In this document: positions 16,926-26,712 of the stretch, piece by piece
Layout of the letters: every line of letters begins with the position of its first letter
How positions within the stretch are numbered: position 1 is the first letter of the stretch
DNA from: Ideonella paludis
GTDB lineage: Bacteria; Pseudomonadota; Gammaproteobacteria; Burkholderiales; Burkholderiaceae_C
DNA: 64,000 nucleotides
Assembly (NCBI RefSeq): GCF_018069865.1
Contig: NZ_JAGQDG010000001.1
Coordinates: 372,001 to 436,000, forward strand
Reading direction: 5' to 3'
Program-made: the position numbers and the translations under genes
The notes under the pieces: generated by a model
Told to the model about the DNA's origin: nothing
Databases searched by the model: none
Seen by the model: only the letters and a program-made list of their open reading frames with translations

Positions 16926-18179
16926 ATGACTGCACTCACCGACTACACCGCCCTGGACGCCTGGGTGGACGCCCACTTTGAGGAGCAAGTCCGCTTTCTG
17001 CAAGCCCTGGTGCAAGTGCCCACCGACACGCCGCCCGGCAACAACGCACCCCATGCCGAGCGCCTGCGCGAACTCTTGGCCGAAATGGGGCTGGCGGCCG
17101 AGGCCTTTCCCGTTCCCGCCGAGGAGGTGCAGGCCTACGGCATGCAAAGCATCACCAACCTGATCGTGCGGCGGCGCTTTGCCGACGGCGGCCCCACGAT
17201 TGCGCTGAACGCCCACGGCGATGTCGTGCCGCCCGGTGAGGGCTGGACACACGGCCCCTACAGCGGCGAGGTGGTGGACGGCAAGCTCTATGGCCGCGCG
17301 GCGGCCGTCAGCAAATGCGACATGAGCACCTTCACCTTTGCACTGCGGGCGCTGGAGTCTTTGGGCGCGCCGCGCCGAGGCGGGGTGGAGTTGCATTTCA
17401 CCTACGACGAAGAGTTCGGTGGCGAGTTGGGCCCCGGCTGGCTCTTGAAGCACGGCCACACCCGGCCCGACCTGATGATTGCCGCCGGCTTCAGCTACCA
17501 AGTGGTGGTGGCTCACAACGGCTGCTTGCAGTTGGAGGTGACCGTGCAGGGCGATATGTCCCATGCCGCCATCCCCGACAGTGGCACCGATGCGCTGCAA
17601 GGCGCCGTGCACATCATGAATGCGCTGTACCGGCTCAACAGCGATTACCTCCAGGTGCGCTCCAGCGTCGAGGGCATCACCCACCCTTATCTGAACATTG
17701 GCCTGATCCAAGGCGGCACCAACACCAATGTGATCCCCGGCAAAGTGGTGCTCAAGCTGGACCGCCGCATGATCCCCGAAGAAGACCCGAGCGTGGTGGA
17801 GGCCAGCCTGCGCGAGTGCATTGCTCAGGCCGCAGCCCGCTTCAGCCCGCCGCGTGGCGGCAAGCAATTGCGCGTGGAAGTGCGGCGCTTGCTGCTGGCC
17901 CGCGCCATGCAGCCGCTGCCCGGCAACGCGCCGCTGGTGGCCGCCATCCAAACCCACGGCCAGGCTGTGTTTGGAGAAGCCATCCCTGCGGTGGGGACGC
18001 CGCTTTACACCGATGTCCGTCTGTATGGCGAGCGCCAGATTCCCGGCGTGATCTACGGCGCCGGGCCGCGCACCGTGCGCGAAAGCAATGCCAAGCGGGC
18101 GGATGAACACATCGTGCTGGAAGACCTGCGGCGCGCCACCAAGGTTCTCGCACGCTCACTGCGGGATTTACTGACGTAA
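16926..18179 (+). CDS. M20 family metallohydrolase in the urate operon
   Basis: A zinc-dependent amidohydrolase/peptidase of 417 aa of the ArgE/DapE type. Likely metal ligands are the His and Asp of NAHGDVVPP, the Asp in SKCDM, and the acidic pair in YDEEFGG; the dimerisation domain follows. The motif GRAAAVSKCDM replaces the usual GRGxxDMKGG form. It starts 5 bp after uraD-allC and closes the operon. The substrate is unknown. The position suggests hydrolysis of a ureido compound after allantoate, such as ureidoglycine or ureidoglycolate, but a carbamoyl or peptide substrate cannot be excluded. Confidence 0.88.
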   Translation: MTALTDYTALDAWVDAHFEEQVRFLQALVQVPTDTPPGNNAPHAERLRELLAEMGLAAEAFPVPAEEVQAYGMQSITNLIVRRRFADGGPTIALNAHGDVVPPGEGWTHGPYSGEVVDGKLYGRAAAVSKCDMSTFTFALRALESLGAPRRGGVELHFTYDEEFGGELGPGWLLKHGHTRPDLMIAAGFSYQVVVAHNGCLQLEVTVQGDMSHAAIPDSGTDALQGAVHIMNALYRLNSDYLQVRSSVEGITHPYLNIGLIQGGTNTNVIPGKVVLKLDRRMIPEEDPSVVEASLRECIAQAAARFSPPRGGKQLRVEVRRLLLARAMQPLPGNAPLVAAIQTHGQAVFGEAIPAVGTPLYTDVRLYGERQIPGVIYGAGPRTVRESNAKRADEHIVLEDLRRATKVLARSLRDLLT

Positions 18180-18242
18180 ACCCGCACGGCCTGCCTACAA
18201 TCGCCAGCCCCAGCCTGAGACCTCGGTTGGCAAGGAGAAGCT

Positions 18243-20561
18243 TTGAATACTGCCGACGAAAAGCGCGACGAACTCCGCCGCGCCGCGCTTGAATATCACG
18301 AGTTCCCGACGCCCGGAAAGCTGGAGATTGCTGCAACCAAGCAGCTGATCAACCAGCGCGATCTGGCTCTGGCCTATTCCCCAGGCGTGGCCTTTGCGTG
18401 TGAGGCGATTGTTGACGACCCCGCCAACGCCTTCCGCTACACCTCGCGCGGCAACCTGGTGGCGGTGGTCACCAACGGCACGGCCGTGCTGGGCTTGGGC
18501 AATATCGGCCCGCTGGCGTCCAAGCCGGTGATGGAAGGCAAGGCCGTTCTGTTCAAGAAGTTTGCGGGCATTGACGTCTTTGACTTGGAGATCAAAGAGG
18601 ACAACCTCGACAAGCTGGTGGACATCGTCGCGGCGCTGGAGCCCACCTTTGGCGGCATCAACCTTGAAGACATCAAGGCGCCCGACTGTTTCTATGTCGA
18701 GCGCAAGCTGCGCGAGCGACTCAAGATTCCCGTCTTCCACGACGACCAGCACGGCACCGCCATCGTGGTGGGCGCCGCCTTGCTGAATGGCCTCAAAGTC
18801 GTGGGCAAGGACATCAAGAACGTCAAGCTGGTGTCCTCCGGCGCTGGCGCGGCGGCCCTGGCTTGCTTGAACCTCTTGGTCAAGCTGGGCCTGCCCCGCG
18901 AGAACATTTGGGTCACCGACTTGGCCGGCGTGGTCTACAAGGGCCGCACCGAGCTGATGGACCCGGACAAGGCCGAATTCGCCCAAGAGACCGAGCAGCG
19001 CACGCTGCGCGAGGCGATTGCCGGCGCGGACATCTTCTTGGGCCTGTCGGCCGGTGGCGTGTTGAAGGCCGATATGGCCGCCAGCATGGCCGCCAAACCC
19101 TTGATCTTTGCGCTGGCCAACCCGACGCCGGAGATCATGCCCGAGGAGGTCAAGGCCGTGCGCAGCGATGCCATCATGGCGACCGGGCGGACCGATTACC
19201 CGAACCAGGTCAACAACGTCCTGTGCTTCCCTTACATCTTCCGAGGTGCGCTGGACTGCGGCGCCACCACCATCACCGACGAGATGGAAATTGCCTCGGT
19301 GCACGCCATTGCCGACTTGGCACAAGCCGAGCAAAACGAGGTGGTGGCTGCTGCCTATGCCGGGGAGAAGCTGGCCTTTGGCCCTGAGTACCTCATCCCC
19401 AAGCCCTTTGACCCGCGCTTGATGATGAAGATCGCGCCAGCGGTGGCCCAAGCGGCGGCCGACAGTGGCGTGGCACAGCGCCCGGTCACCGACATGGAGG
19501 CCTATCGCGAGCGGCTGCAAAGCTTTGTCTATGCGTCGGGCACGGTCATGAAGCCGATTTACGCGGCCGCCAAGCGTGCCGCCAAAAAGCGCGTGGCTTA
19601 TGCCGAGGGTGAAGACGAGCGCGTGCTGCGGGCCTGCCAAATCGTGGTCGATGAGGGCTTGGCGCGCCCCACCCTGATCGGGCGCCCCGCCATCATTGCC
19701 CAGCGCATTGAAAAGTTCGGCCTGCGTCTGCAAGAAGGCCTGGACTACGAGGTCGTCAACGTTGAGCAAGACGACCGCTACCGCGACTTCTGGCAGACCT
19801 ACCACCGCATGGCAGAACGCCGTGGCGTGACGGAGCAGTTGGCCAAGATTGAGATGCGCCGCCGCCTGACCCTGATCGGGTCCATGCTGCTGCACAAGGG
19901 CGATGTGGACGGCCTGATTTGCGGCACCTGGGGCAGCACCGCGACTCACTTGGAGTACATCGACCAGGTCATCGGCAAGACCGCTGGCGGCAGCCCGCGC
20001 ACCGAGCAAGACGTGCGGGTCTATGCCTGCATGAACGGGCTGATGCTGCCGGGGCGCCAGGTCTTCTTGGTGGACACCCACGTCAATTACGACCCCACGG
20101 CCGAAGAGTTGTGCGAGATCACCGTGATGGCCGCTGAAGAGATGATGCGGTTTGGCATCAAGCCCAAGGTGGCGCTGCTGTCGCACTCCAATTTCGGCTC
20201 GTCCAACCAACCCAGTGCGGTCAAGATGCGCCAGACCTTCCAGCTCTTGCGCGAGCAAGCGCCTTGGCTGGAGGTGGACGGCGAGATGCATGGCGATGTG
20301 GCCCTGGACCCGGAGGCCCGCACCCGGCTGATGCCCAACACCTTGCTGCAGGGCGAAGCCAACTTGCTGGTGCTGCCCAATATTGACGCGGCCAATATCA
20401 GCTACAACCTGCTCAAGACCGCCTCGGGTGGCGGCATTGCCATCGGCCCCGTGCTCTTGGGCGCCGCCAAGCCCGTGCACATCCTGACGCCCTCAGCCAC
20501 CGTGCGCCGGGTGGTCAACATGACGGCGCTGACCGTGGCCGACGCCAACGCAGCACGCTGA
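18243..20561 (+). CDS. maeB: NADP-dependent malic enzyme with C-terminal phosphotransacetylase-like domain
   Basis: A cytosolic enzyme of 772 aa that oxidatively decarboxylates malate to pyruvate and NADPH. Residues 1 to about 430 form the malic enzyme part ([46 protein letters not shown]). The rest is a phosphate-acetyltransferase-like domain ([19 protein letters not shown]), which in MaeB is regulatory and binds acetyl-CoA. The TTG start is supported by AAGGAG placed 5 bp upstream. It ends in a strong rho-independent terminator, so it is transcribed alone or with the urate operon 63 bp before it. Confidence 0.96.
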   Translation: MNTADEKRDELRRAALEYHEFPTPGKLEIAATKQLINQRDLALAYSPGVAFACEAIVDDPANAFRYTSRGNLVAVVTNGTAVLGLGNIGPLASKPVMEGKAVLFKKFAGIDVFDLEIKEDNLDKLVDIVAALEPTFGGINLEDIKAPDCFYVERKLRERLKIPVFHDDQHGTAIVVGAALLNGLKVVGKDIKNVKLVSSGAGAAALACLNLLVKLGLPRENIWVTDLAGVVYKGRTELMDPDKAEFAQETEQRTLREAIAGADIFLGLSAGGVLKADMAASMAAKPLIFALANPTPEIMPEEVKAVRSDAIMATGRTDYPNQVNNVLCFPYIFRGALDCGATTITDEMEIASVHAIADLAQAEQNEVVAAAYAGEKLAFGPEYLIPKPFDPRLMMKIAPAVAQAAADSGVAQRPVTDMEAYRERLQSFVYASGTVMKPIYAAAKRAAKKRVAYAEGEDERVLRACQIVVDEGLARPTLIGRPAIIAQRIEKFGLRLQEGLDYEVVNVEQDDRYRDFWQTYHRMAERRGVTEQLAKIEMRRRLTLIGSMLLHKGDVDGLICGTWGSTATHLEYIDQVIGKTAGGSPRTEQDVRVYACMNGLMLPGRQVFLVDTHVNYDPTAEELCEITVMAAEEMMRFGIKPKVALLSHSNFGSSNQPSAVKMRQTFQLLREQAPWLEVDGEMHGDVALDPEARTRLMPNTLLQGEANLLVLPNIDAANISYNLLKTASGGGIAIGPVLLGAAKPVHILTPSATVRRVVNMTALTVADANAAR

Positions 20562-20593
20562 TCTCGGCGCTTCAGGCGCCGCTTGAAGCCCCC

Positions 20594-20621
20594 AAGGCGA
20601 GACCGCTGGTCTCGCCTTTTT
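20594..20621 (+). terminator. Rho-independent terminator after maeB
   Basis: An 11 bp perfect stem (AAGGCGAGACC with GGTCTCGCCTT) around a GCT loop, ending in a run of five T. It lies 33 bp after the maeB stop codon. Confidence 0.93.
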
Positions 20622-20790
20622 CATGGCCGCCCCAAAATCGTGCGTGCCAACAACAGCGGCACCACCCCGAGCCTCAGGCAGGAAATTTTGCGGTGCGACA
20701 AATTTCGCAAAACCCTGCAAATTCTCACGAATTGCGAGAGTGCTCACTCACAACTTAACCTTGGCTTTGCTCAGTTTTGCGGCAGCTCTC

Positions 20791-20819
20791 TTGTGGTTTT
20801 CACGCCAATCAGATAGCAT
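20791..20819 (+). promoter_or_regulatory. Possible promoter of the RNase gene
   Basis: TTGTGG and TAGCAT hexamers with a 17 bp spacer, 28 bp before the GTG start codon of the RNase. Agreement with the consensus is moderate. About 80 bp upstream, TTTTGCG and CGCAAAA form a 7 bp inverted repeat with 13 bp between the arms, possibly an operator. Confidence 0.35.
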
Positions 20820-20846
20820 CACGGTTTAAGTCTTCAGGGTAAACCC

Positions 20847-21329
20847 GTGACACACATCGGTCCTCTGCTGGTGTCTGAATCCTCGTCAAAGTCTGGGCCC
20901 AAGCCCTCACCGCGCACGCGAGGTTTTGGCCTGCTTGCAGCTGTGTCGATGAGCGTCGCACTCATGACCGCCACCCTCGGGTTGGGCGTGCATGGGTCGG
21001 CTCAGGCCCGAGACTCAGCAGAGTCCACCCCGGTGGTCATGGCTGAGATCTCACGGTCTGCACTCCCCGTCGAAGCACAGCGTACTGAACGGCTGATTCT
21101 GGCCGGTGGCCCCTTCCCTTACAGCAAGGATGGCACCGTGTTTGGCAACCGTGAGAGGCTGTTGCCCAGGCAGGCTCGGGGCTACTACCGCGAATACACC
21201 GTCCCAACACCTGGCTCGCGTGACCGGGGTGCTCGGCGGATTGTCTGCGGTGGTCAGCAAGCTCAGGCTCCTGACGCATGTTTTTATACCGCTGATCACT
21301 ATGCGAGCTTCAAGCGCATCGTGAAGTGA
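20847..21329 (+). CDS. Secreted guanyl-specific ribonuclease (barnase/RNase Sa type)
   Basis: A 160 aa preprotein with a long basic N-region and a hydrophobic signal segment (FGLLAAVSMSVALMTATLGLGV), then a microbial RNase domain of about 95 residues. The catalytic pattern of the N1/Sa family is present: Glu in YYREYTV, Arg in RGARRIVCGG, and His in TADHYASFKRI. It cleaves single-stranded RNA after guanosine. Export protects the cell, and the barstar gene 51 bp downstream supplies the intracellular inhibitor. Translation starts at GTG without a strong ribosome site; a later ATG inside the signal region is an alternative. Confidence 0.9.
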   Translation: MTHIGPLLVSESSSKSGPKPSPRTRGFGLLAAVSMSVALMTATLGLGVHGSAQARDSAESTPVVMAEISRSALPVEAQRTERLILAGGPFPYSKDGTVFGNRERLLPRQARGYYREYTVPTPGSRDRGARRIVCGGQQAQAPDACFYTADHYASFKRIVK

Positions 21330-21380
21330 CCAGCCGATCGGTTCTCGGTTTTTTATTTTGAACACAAGGAGGAACGCGAC

Positions 21381-21776
21381 ATGCTTTTGCAATCTGTGCG
21401 TCCCAACATCGTGCAGGCGATACGCGCATTCCGGGTCGATGACCTGATGCGCGCGGCCCAGGAGTCGGGCCAGCACTTCTTGTTTGCCAATCTCACCGAA
21501 GCCCAGTCCAAGCAGGACGTGTTGGAGGGCATTGCCACCTCCTTCTTGTTCCCGCAGCACTTCGGCAAGAACTTGGATGCGCTCTACGACTGCATGACCG
21601 ACCTGGTCCACAAGTCCGGCAGCCAGCCCGGCTTTGTGGTGGTGCTGGAGCAGATTCCAGACAACTCCAAGTTCGACCGTGAGTCGCGCGAACAATTGCT
21701 GGATGTCTTCCGAGATGCAGCGGACTTCTGGGCGGATCGCAAGATACCGTTCCGATGTTTCTATTCTTTTCAGTAG
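21381..21776 (+). CDS. Barstar family ribonuclease inhibitor
   Basis: A cytosolic protein of 131 aa that binds and blocks the barnase-type RNase. The barstar fold core is visible: FLFANLTEAQSKQDVLEG followed by FPQHFGKNLDALYDCMTDL, matching the FPxYFGxNWDALxDCL signature, with the acidic helix that covers the RNase active site. AAGGAGG lies 8 bp before the ATG. It forms a two-gene unit with the RNase. The stop codon lies inside one arm of a 15 bp inverted repeat, which is unusual. Confidence 0.93.
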   Translation: MLLQSVRPNIVQAIRAFRVDDLMRAAQESGQHFLFANLTEAQSKQDVLEGIATSFLFPQHFGKNLDALYDCMTDLVHKSGSQPGFVVVLEQIPDNSKFDRESREQLLDVFRDAADFWADRKIPFRCFYSFQ

Positions 21777-21814
21777 CCCGCTCCCAAGAAACAGGGTCAT
21801 GGGAGCGGGCTACT
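21772..21814. repeat. 15 bp perfect inverted repeat spanning the barstar stop codon
   Basis: AGTAGCCCGCTCCCA and TGGGAGCGGGCTACT, separated by 13 bp. The first arm includes the barstar stop codon. There is no T-run behind it, so it is not a standard terminator. It may stabilise the mRNA end or be a remnant of a small palindromic repeat element. Confidence 0.75.
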
Positions 21815-21943
21815 GAGACGGCCCCCGAAGTCAAGCCAGCCAGCAAGGCCAGCAGCAAAGCCGGTGGAAACCCCAGCTTTGGCATGAACATGCCGATGAT
21901 GAGCAGTGCTTTTGACACCTCGATGTGGTTGAACGCCGCCTAA
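21815..21943 (+). other. Unassigned coding-like segment after barstar
   Basis: An open stretch of about 42 codons that reads APEVKPASKASSKAGG and then NPSFGMNMPMMSSAF to a TAA. Third positions are strongly GC-biased, as in real genes here, and it is followed by a good terminator. There is no start codon with a ribosome site in frame: the frame continues back through the inverted repeat into the barstar gene. It could be the surviving C-terminus of a lost gene, for example a phasin-like protein, or a non-coding 3' region. No function assigned. Confidence 0.25.
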
Positions 21944-21968
21944 GCGCCGCGCAAGACACCACAAGGAC

Positions 21969-21998
21969 AACGGCCCGCGTTTGCACGCGGGCCGTTTT
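21969..21998 (+). terminator. Rho-independent terminator after the RNase/barstar region
   Basis: A 12 bp stem (AACGGCCCGCGT with ACGCGGGCCGTT) around a four-base loop, with four T at the end. It closes the plus-strand transcript 25 bp after the open segment behind barstar. Confidence 0.9.
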
Positions 21999-22043
21999 CA
22001 TTTCATGCAGGCCCCTGCAGCAAGGCGGGAGCAACGCTGAGCG

Positions 22044-22811
22044 TCAGCCTGAGGGCAAGGCCTGCGCCAAGGCCACATACTCAGCCACAGGCACCTCTTC
22101 AGCACGGCGCTGGAGGTCAAACTCACCGCTAAAGCCTTGCTCCTCGAGCCAGCGGCCCAAGGTGTTGCGCAAGATCTTGCGGCGCTGCGAGAAAGCGCAC
22201 TGCACCATGTCCTCGAAGCGCGCTTGGTCCAGCGCCACCGCGTTGGGCAGTGGGACCATGCGCACCACAGCGGAGTCCACGCGCGGTGGCGGGTCGAACG
22301 ACTCCGGCGGCACCTCCAAGATCGATTCAATGTCGTAGCGCCACTGCAGCATCACCGACAAGCGCCCATAGGCCTTGCTGCCCGGCTCGGCCGCCATGCG
22401 GTCGACCACCTCTTTTTGCAGCATGAAGTGCTGGTCCGCCACACGATCCACACAGCCCAGCAGGTGAAACAAGATGGGCGTGGAGATGTTGTAGGGCAGG
22501 TTGCCCGCGATGCGCAGCTTGGCGCCAAACTCATCGGCCAACGCGTGGAAGTCCACCGTCAGCACATCCGCCTCGATGACGCGCAAGCCCTCTTGGCGAC
22601 GCAGCTTGGCGGCCAGGTCGCGGTCCAACTCAATCACCGTCAGTGGCTTGCAGCAGGCCAGCAAAGGCAGGGTCAAGGCGCCCAGACCCGGGCCAATCTC
22701 AATAACAGGCTCACCCGACTGCGGGTTGATGGCCCGCACAATGCTGTCGATGATGAAGCCGTCGGTCAGAAAGTGCTGACCGAAGCGCTTGCGCGCTTGA
22801 TGGCCGCTCAC
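22044..22811 (-). CDS. rsmA: 16S rRNA (adenine1518/1519-N6) dimethyltransferase
   Basis: A 255 aa SAM-dependent enzyme, also called KsgA, that dimethylates two adjacent adenines in helix 45 of 16S rRNA late in 30S assembly. [15 protein letters not shown], the SAM motif [15 protein letters not shown] and the catalytic NLPYN are all present. Its ATG overlaps the surA stop (ATGA). The order lptD-surA-(pdxA)-rsmA is conserved in gammaproteobacteria; here pdxA is absent between surA and rsmA, as in many betaproteobacteria. Confidence 0.97.
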   Translation of the reverse strand: MSGHQARKRFGQHFLTDGFIIDSIVRAINPQSGEPVIEIGPGLGALTLPLLACCKPLTVIELDRDLAAKLRRQEGLRVIEADVLTVDFHALADEFGAKLRIAGNLPYNISTPILFHLLGCVDRVADQHFMLQKEVVDRMAAEPGSKAYGRLSVMLQWRYDIESILEVPPESFDPPPRVDSAVVRMVPLPNAVALDQARFEDMVQCAFSQRRKILRNTLGRWLEEQGFSGEFDLQRRAEEVPVAEYVALAQALPSG

Positions 22812-24121
22812 TGGGGCGCTTCCCGCATCTCAACGTAGGCCCGCGAGCGCAACTCGTTGATCCACTCGGTGTAGGTGCTCTCGTAGCGCTGCTCGCGCAG
22901 CACGTTGCGGGCCTGCTCGCGCACTTGCTTGGGGTCCATGGGTACGTCGCGGCGGTCGGTCACTTGAATCAAGTGGAAGCCGAAGCGGGATTCAATCGGC
23001 GGCGAAATGCCGCCCAATTGCAGACGGCCCATGGCCTCTTCAAACTCGGGCACGAACTGGCCTGGGTTGGCCCAACCCAAGTCGCCACCGCTGGTGGCGC
23101 TGCCATCTTCGGAGTTCTTGCGTGCCAACTCTTCAAAGCTGGCCTTGCCTGTGACCACCGCCTCGCGGAATTCGGCCAGACGGCGTTTGGCCGCTTCTGG
23201 GCTGAGCCGCACTGAGGGGCGCAGCAGGATGTGACGGGCGCGGGTCTGGGTGACGGTGACCTCGCTGCCATCGCTGCGCGACAGCACTTTGATCAGATGA
23301 AAACCCGCACCGCTGCGGATCAGCTTTGGTGTGACGCCGCCCACAGGCACGGACTGCACGGCTTCAACGAACAGGTCCGGCAATTTGTCTTGGGGCTTGG
23401 CGCCGATCTCACCGCCGCGCTCGCGGTTGCCATCCTCGGAGTATTGCCGGGCCAATTTGTCGAAGGCCTCACCGGCCAAGAGACGACGCTGGACTTCCTC
23501 AGCACGCGCACGGCGCTGGTTCTCGACTTCGCGGCTGGCCCCCTCGGGCACGGTCACCAGAATCTGTGCCAAATTGAGTGTCGCGACCCGGCCGCGCTGG
23601 GCGGCTTGTTCCTCGATAAAGCGTTCGACATCGGCGTCGCTGATGCGCAGCCGACCCTGCACCTCACGCTCGCGGGTGCGCTCCGCCAGGATTTGGTCGC
23701 GCAAGTTATTGCGAAAGCGTGTCATGTCCAGGCCCTCGGCCTTGAGCCGCTCGCGCAAGACATCCACACTCATTTTGTTGGCGGCCGCCACATTGGCCAC
23801 GGCACGGTCCAACTCGGCCTCATCGACCTTCATGCCGCTGTCGCGGGCATAGGTGATGATCACCCGCTCATTGATCAGCGCCTCCACCACCTCTTTGCGC
23901 AACTGCGCATCGGCAGGCAGCTTGGCATTGCTGCGTCGGGCTTGCTCGCGCAGCTCAGCGATGCGCTGGTCGACCTCATTGCGGGTCACCAGTTCGTTGT
24001 TCACCACGGCCACGATGAAGTCCGCCGAGCGGGGTGTGGTTTGCGCCAGCGCCACAGCCACAGGCACAGCCAGCAGAGTCGCCAGACCGAAACGACGAAG
24101 TCGAGAAGCGAGAGTTGTCAT
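22808..24121 (-). CDS. surA: Periplasmic peptidyl-prolyl isomerase/chaperone SurA
   Basis: A 437 aa periplasmic chaperone for outer-membrane beta-barrel proteins, LptD among them. A signal peptide ([17 protein letters not shown]) precedes the SurA N-domain ([19 protein letters not shown]) and two parvulin PpiC domains (about residues 170-275 and 285-390; [11 protein letters not shown] and [11 protein letters not shown]). Its coupling by 4 bp overlaps to both lptD and rsmA indicates a single transcript. Confidence 0.97.
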   Translation of the reverse strand: MTTLASRLRRFGLATLLAVPVAVALAQTTPRSADFIVAVVNNELVTRNEVDQRIAELREQARRSNAKLPADAQLRKEVVEALINERVIITYARDSGMKVDEAELDRAVANVAAANKMSVDVLRERLKAEGLDMTRFRNNLRDQILAERTREREVQGRLRISDADVERFIEEQAAQRGRVATLNLAQILVTVPEGASREVENQRRARAEEVQRRLLAGEAFDKLARQYSEDGNRERGGEIGAKPQDKLPDLFVEAVQSVPVGGVTPKLIRSGAGFHLIKVLSRSDGSEVTVTQTRARHILLRPSVRLSPEAAKRRLAEFREAVVTGKASFEELARKNSEDGSATSGGDLGWANPGQFVPEFEEAMGRLQLGGISPPIESRFGFHLIQVTDRRDVPMDPKQVREQARNVLREQRYESTYTEWINELRSRAYVEMREAPQ

Positions 24122-26478
24122 GGGTTTACCGTTGTCGTGGGCTGGGCGTCATCTTCGCGCAGCAGCCTATAGCCGGGGATATTGTCCTTCAGGACCTTCA
24201 AGGGGCTGGGGCCGAGCCGGGAGAGGCCAATCAACTCCAACTGGAACATCCAACGCGTGGTGGCCTCACTGCGCGCCGTTGAGGTGCGCTCGACCACGAT
24301 TCTGCCTATCCAGCAGCCCGCATCCCATTCCAGGCCCAGTAAAGAATCGGTGAGACGCCTGTCACGCACGCTGTAGTTGGTGCGGCCGACGCCGTACAGC
24401 GTGGTCTGGCAGCCCCGCCCGCTGGCGGCACCACGGTAGAGCGGCCACTGCCCGGCGAGGTCGATCTGCTCGTTCAAGTCACGCGCAAAGCGGTAGGTGG
24501 CAGCCAAGGTATGGAAGGGCTTGGGTTGCCAGCGCACCGAGGTGATGCTGCGCGCAAAACGGTCGGTGTCGGTATTGAACTGCAGGGTGCCGTCAATGCG
24601 CCAATCGGGCGCAGGGCTGCCGCTGCCGTAGAGCAGCAGATCGGAAAAACGATTGGCCGTAGTGAGCCCGTCTGGTGTGAGCTTTTGCTCGCGGAACAGG
24701 TAGCGCTGAGCCGCGCCCAAACGCAGGCGCTCAGCACCGGTTCGCGGATCAATCAGGCGCGAGGTCGCGCCGACCGTGAGCTGCTGGGCATCGCTGATGC
24801 GGTCAACCCCGGTGAAGGCGTTGTCGGCGTAAATGGACAGCTCATTGAAGTCCCGCGCCGCCGTGTCAAACAGCGGGAGATCAGTTTGCGCGCGGAACGG
24901 CGTGTAGACGTAATGCAGGCGCGGCTCCAGGGTCTGAAGCAGCGGCACATCCAGCCACTGCGCCGGACGCTCCAAGCGCAGGCCGCTGTCCAGGCTGACA
25001 GTGGGGATCAAGCGGCGGCGCTCAAAGGCCGGGCTGGCGGCCACCGCATCGACCTGATAGCTGGCCGCATTGAGCCGCAGGGTCGGACTGATCCATCCCC
25101 AGCCCTCATCCCAATGGCGGTTGATCTCGGCCTGCACATGCAAGCGCTGCCCGTTCGGGCGCGTGTCATCGGCGGAACGGTCGGCCAGCACAAAGCGGTT
25201 GTACTCGGCCGCGAGCTGCATGCGCGCGCCGCCCGGGGCGTCGCCCTCCACACGCAACCCCACTTGCGGCAGGCGTTGATAAGGTGGCACCACCGCGTCG
25301 GTGGTGCTCTGCAGCACTTGCCAAGTCTGCGCTCGGGCATAAGTGCCCCAGCGCAGAGCGTCATCACCGGTGGTCCATTGCCGCTGGATCTTCAGGTCTT
25401 GCGGCAGCAAGCGCTGCATTTGGCTGGGCAGCACCCGGCTGAAGTCTTTCCAGTACTCGTCATCCGTGGCGCGCTGCACGGCCAAGTCATAACGCAGCCC
25501 GGTGTTGAGCTCGCCGCTGTGGCTGAAGTCGACCGAGCCCCGAGAGCGCGCGGCGGCCCGGTCGTCCGGTACCCAATGCCCCGCGAAGCGGCCGCGGTCT
25601 TGCTCACCCAAATAGCGGAACTCCGCTTGCAAAGACGCGCCTCGCCGCGCCAAGAAACCCGGCGTGAGGGTGAGGTCGTAGTTCGGGGCGAGATTGAAGT
25701 AGTAGGGCACCGCCAGGTCGATACCCGAGCGGTTGTCCACATTCACACTCGGCGGCAGCCAGCCGGACTTGCGGGCATCGGTGGACGGAAAGCTCAGCAC
25801 CGGCGCATAGAGAATGGGGACGCCCAAAAACCGCAAGGTAGCGCCTTCGGCCCGGCCTTCATTGTTCTCAAAGTCCAGCGAGAGCTTGTCCGCCGAGAGG
25901 ACCCAATCGGGCTCCAAGTCTTCCTCGCGCCGGCAACTGGTGTAGCTGGCGGCTTGGGCGGTGAGCCGGCGGTCGGAGAAGAACTCGATGTCTTTGGCTT
26001 GGCCACCGGCGCCGGTGCGGGCAAAGTCAAAGACTGAATCCTTGAGCACGCCCTCGCGGGTTTTCAGGTTGACCTGGGCTTCGCTGCCGCTGAAGCGGTC
26101 GGCCCCACGGCGCACCGTCACGCGGCCCTTGGCCACCGCCAGTTGTGAGGCATGCTGAACACTCAAGGCATCGGTGGTCAACACCAAGTCGCCTTGCGAC
26201 AGCGTCACCTCACCCGTGGCCACGGTCTCCAGGTCCATGGTGGTGCGCAGGCGCAAGGCCGTCAGCACGATGTCCTTGGCGCTGGCCGGCCGCTCGGCCT
26301 GCATGACTGTCACCTCGTCTGCAGCGGCAGAAGCAGCCGCTGCAGGCGCTGCGGCCGCCTGCGCAGCACCAAGCGCATCGATGCGCAGCGGCAAAGCTTG
26401 CTGAGGGCTCGTTTGCGCCCAGGCAGCCGCGGGCAGCAAGGCCAGGATCAAGGCCACAGGCGTCAGGCTTGCGCGCAT
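24118..26478 (-). CDS. lptD: LPS-assembly outer membrane protein LptD
   Basis: A 786 aa outer-membrane protein that, with LptE, inserts lipopolysaccharide into the outer leaflet. A signal peptide (LTPVALILALLPAAAWAQ) is followed by the OstA/LptA-like jellyroll (TTDALSVQHASQLAVAKG) and a large C-terminal barrel. Cysteines in TSCRREE, GRGCQTT and DAGCWIG could make the inter-domain disulfides known from E. coli LptD. I start at the ATG just before the signal peptide; the frame stays open for about 220 more codons upstream, across the divergent amgK promoter and start, which is not credible coding. Confidence 0.95.
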   Translation of the reverse strand: MRASLTPVALILALLPAAAWAQTSPQQALPLRIDALGAAQAAAAPAAAASAAADEVTVMQAERPASAKDIVLTALRLRTTMDLETVATGEVTLSQGDLVLTTDALSVQHASQLAVAKGRVTVRRGADRFSGSEAQVNLKTREGVLKDSVFDFARTGAGGQAKDIEFFSDRRLTAQAASYTSCRREEDLEPDWVLSADKLSLDFENNEGRAEGATLRFLGVPILYAPVLSFPSTDARKSGWLPPSVNVDNRSGIDLAVPYYFNLAPNYDLTLTPGFLARRGASLQAEFRYLGEQDRGRFAGHWVPDDRAAARSRGSVDFSHSGELNTGLRYDLAVQRATDDEYWKDFSRVLPSQMQRLLPQDLKIQRQWTTGDDALRWGTYARAQTWQVLQSTTDAVVPPYQRLPQVGLRVEGDAPGGARMQLAAEYNRFVLADRSADDTRPNGQRLHVQAEINRHWDEGWGWISPTLRLNAASYQVDAVAASPAFERRRLIPTVSLDSGLRLERPAQWLDVPLLQTLEPRLHYVYTPFRAQTDLPLFDTAARDFNELSIYADNAFTGVDRISDAQQLTVGATSRLIDPRTGAERLRLGAAQRYLFREQKLTPDGLTTANRFSDLLLYGSGSPAPDWRIDGTLQFNTDTDRFARSITSVRWQPKPFHTLAATYRFARDLNEQIDLAGQWPLYRGAASGRGCQTTLYGVGRTNYSVRDRRLTDSLLGLEWDAGCWIGRIVVERTSTARSEATTRWMFQLELIGLSRLGPSPLKVLKDNIPGYRLLREDDAQPTTTVNP

Positions 26479-26712
26479 GCGCGCGGGCGGCACAGCCGGC
26501 GCACCCGAGCCCAGGCGGCGCGAACGAACGCGGTGCTCGCAGAGGCTCAGGCGTGACGGAGAGAAGGACAACAAAACAAAACCGTTCGGTGAGGGCCGTC
26601 CACCGCGGCAGCGGTCTGCAAAGCGGCCAGCGCTCAGCGGCCAGCCCAGAGGGCGCGGAAGGGGGCTCGGTAGAATCGAGGCATTATCCACGAGGGTCGT
26701 TGCACCCAGCGC

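Noticed and set aside
18195-20480. 761-codon minus-strand open frame opposite maeB
   Set aside because: Amino-acid content (His, Gln, Gly-rich) is typical of the mirror frame of a high-GC gene, and maeB on the plus strand is unambiguous.
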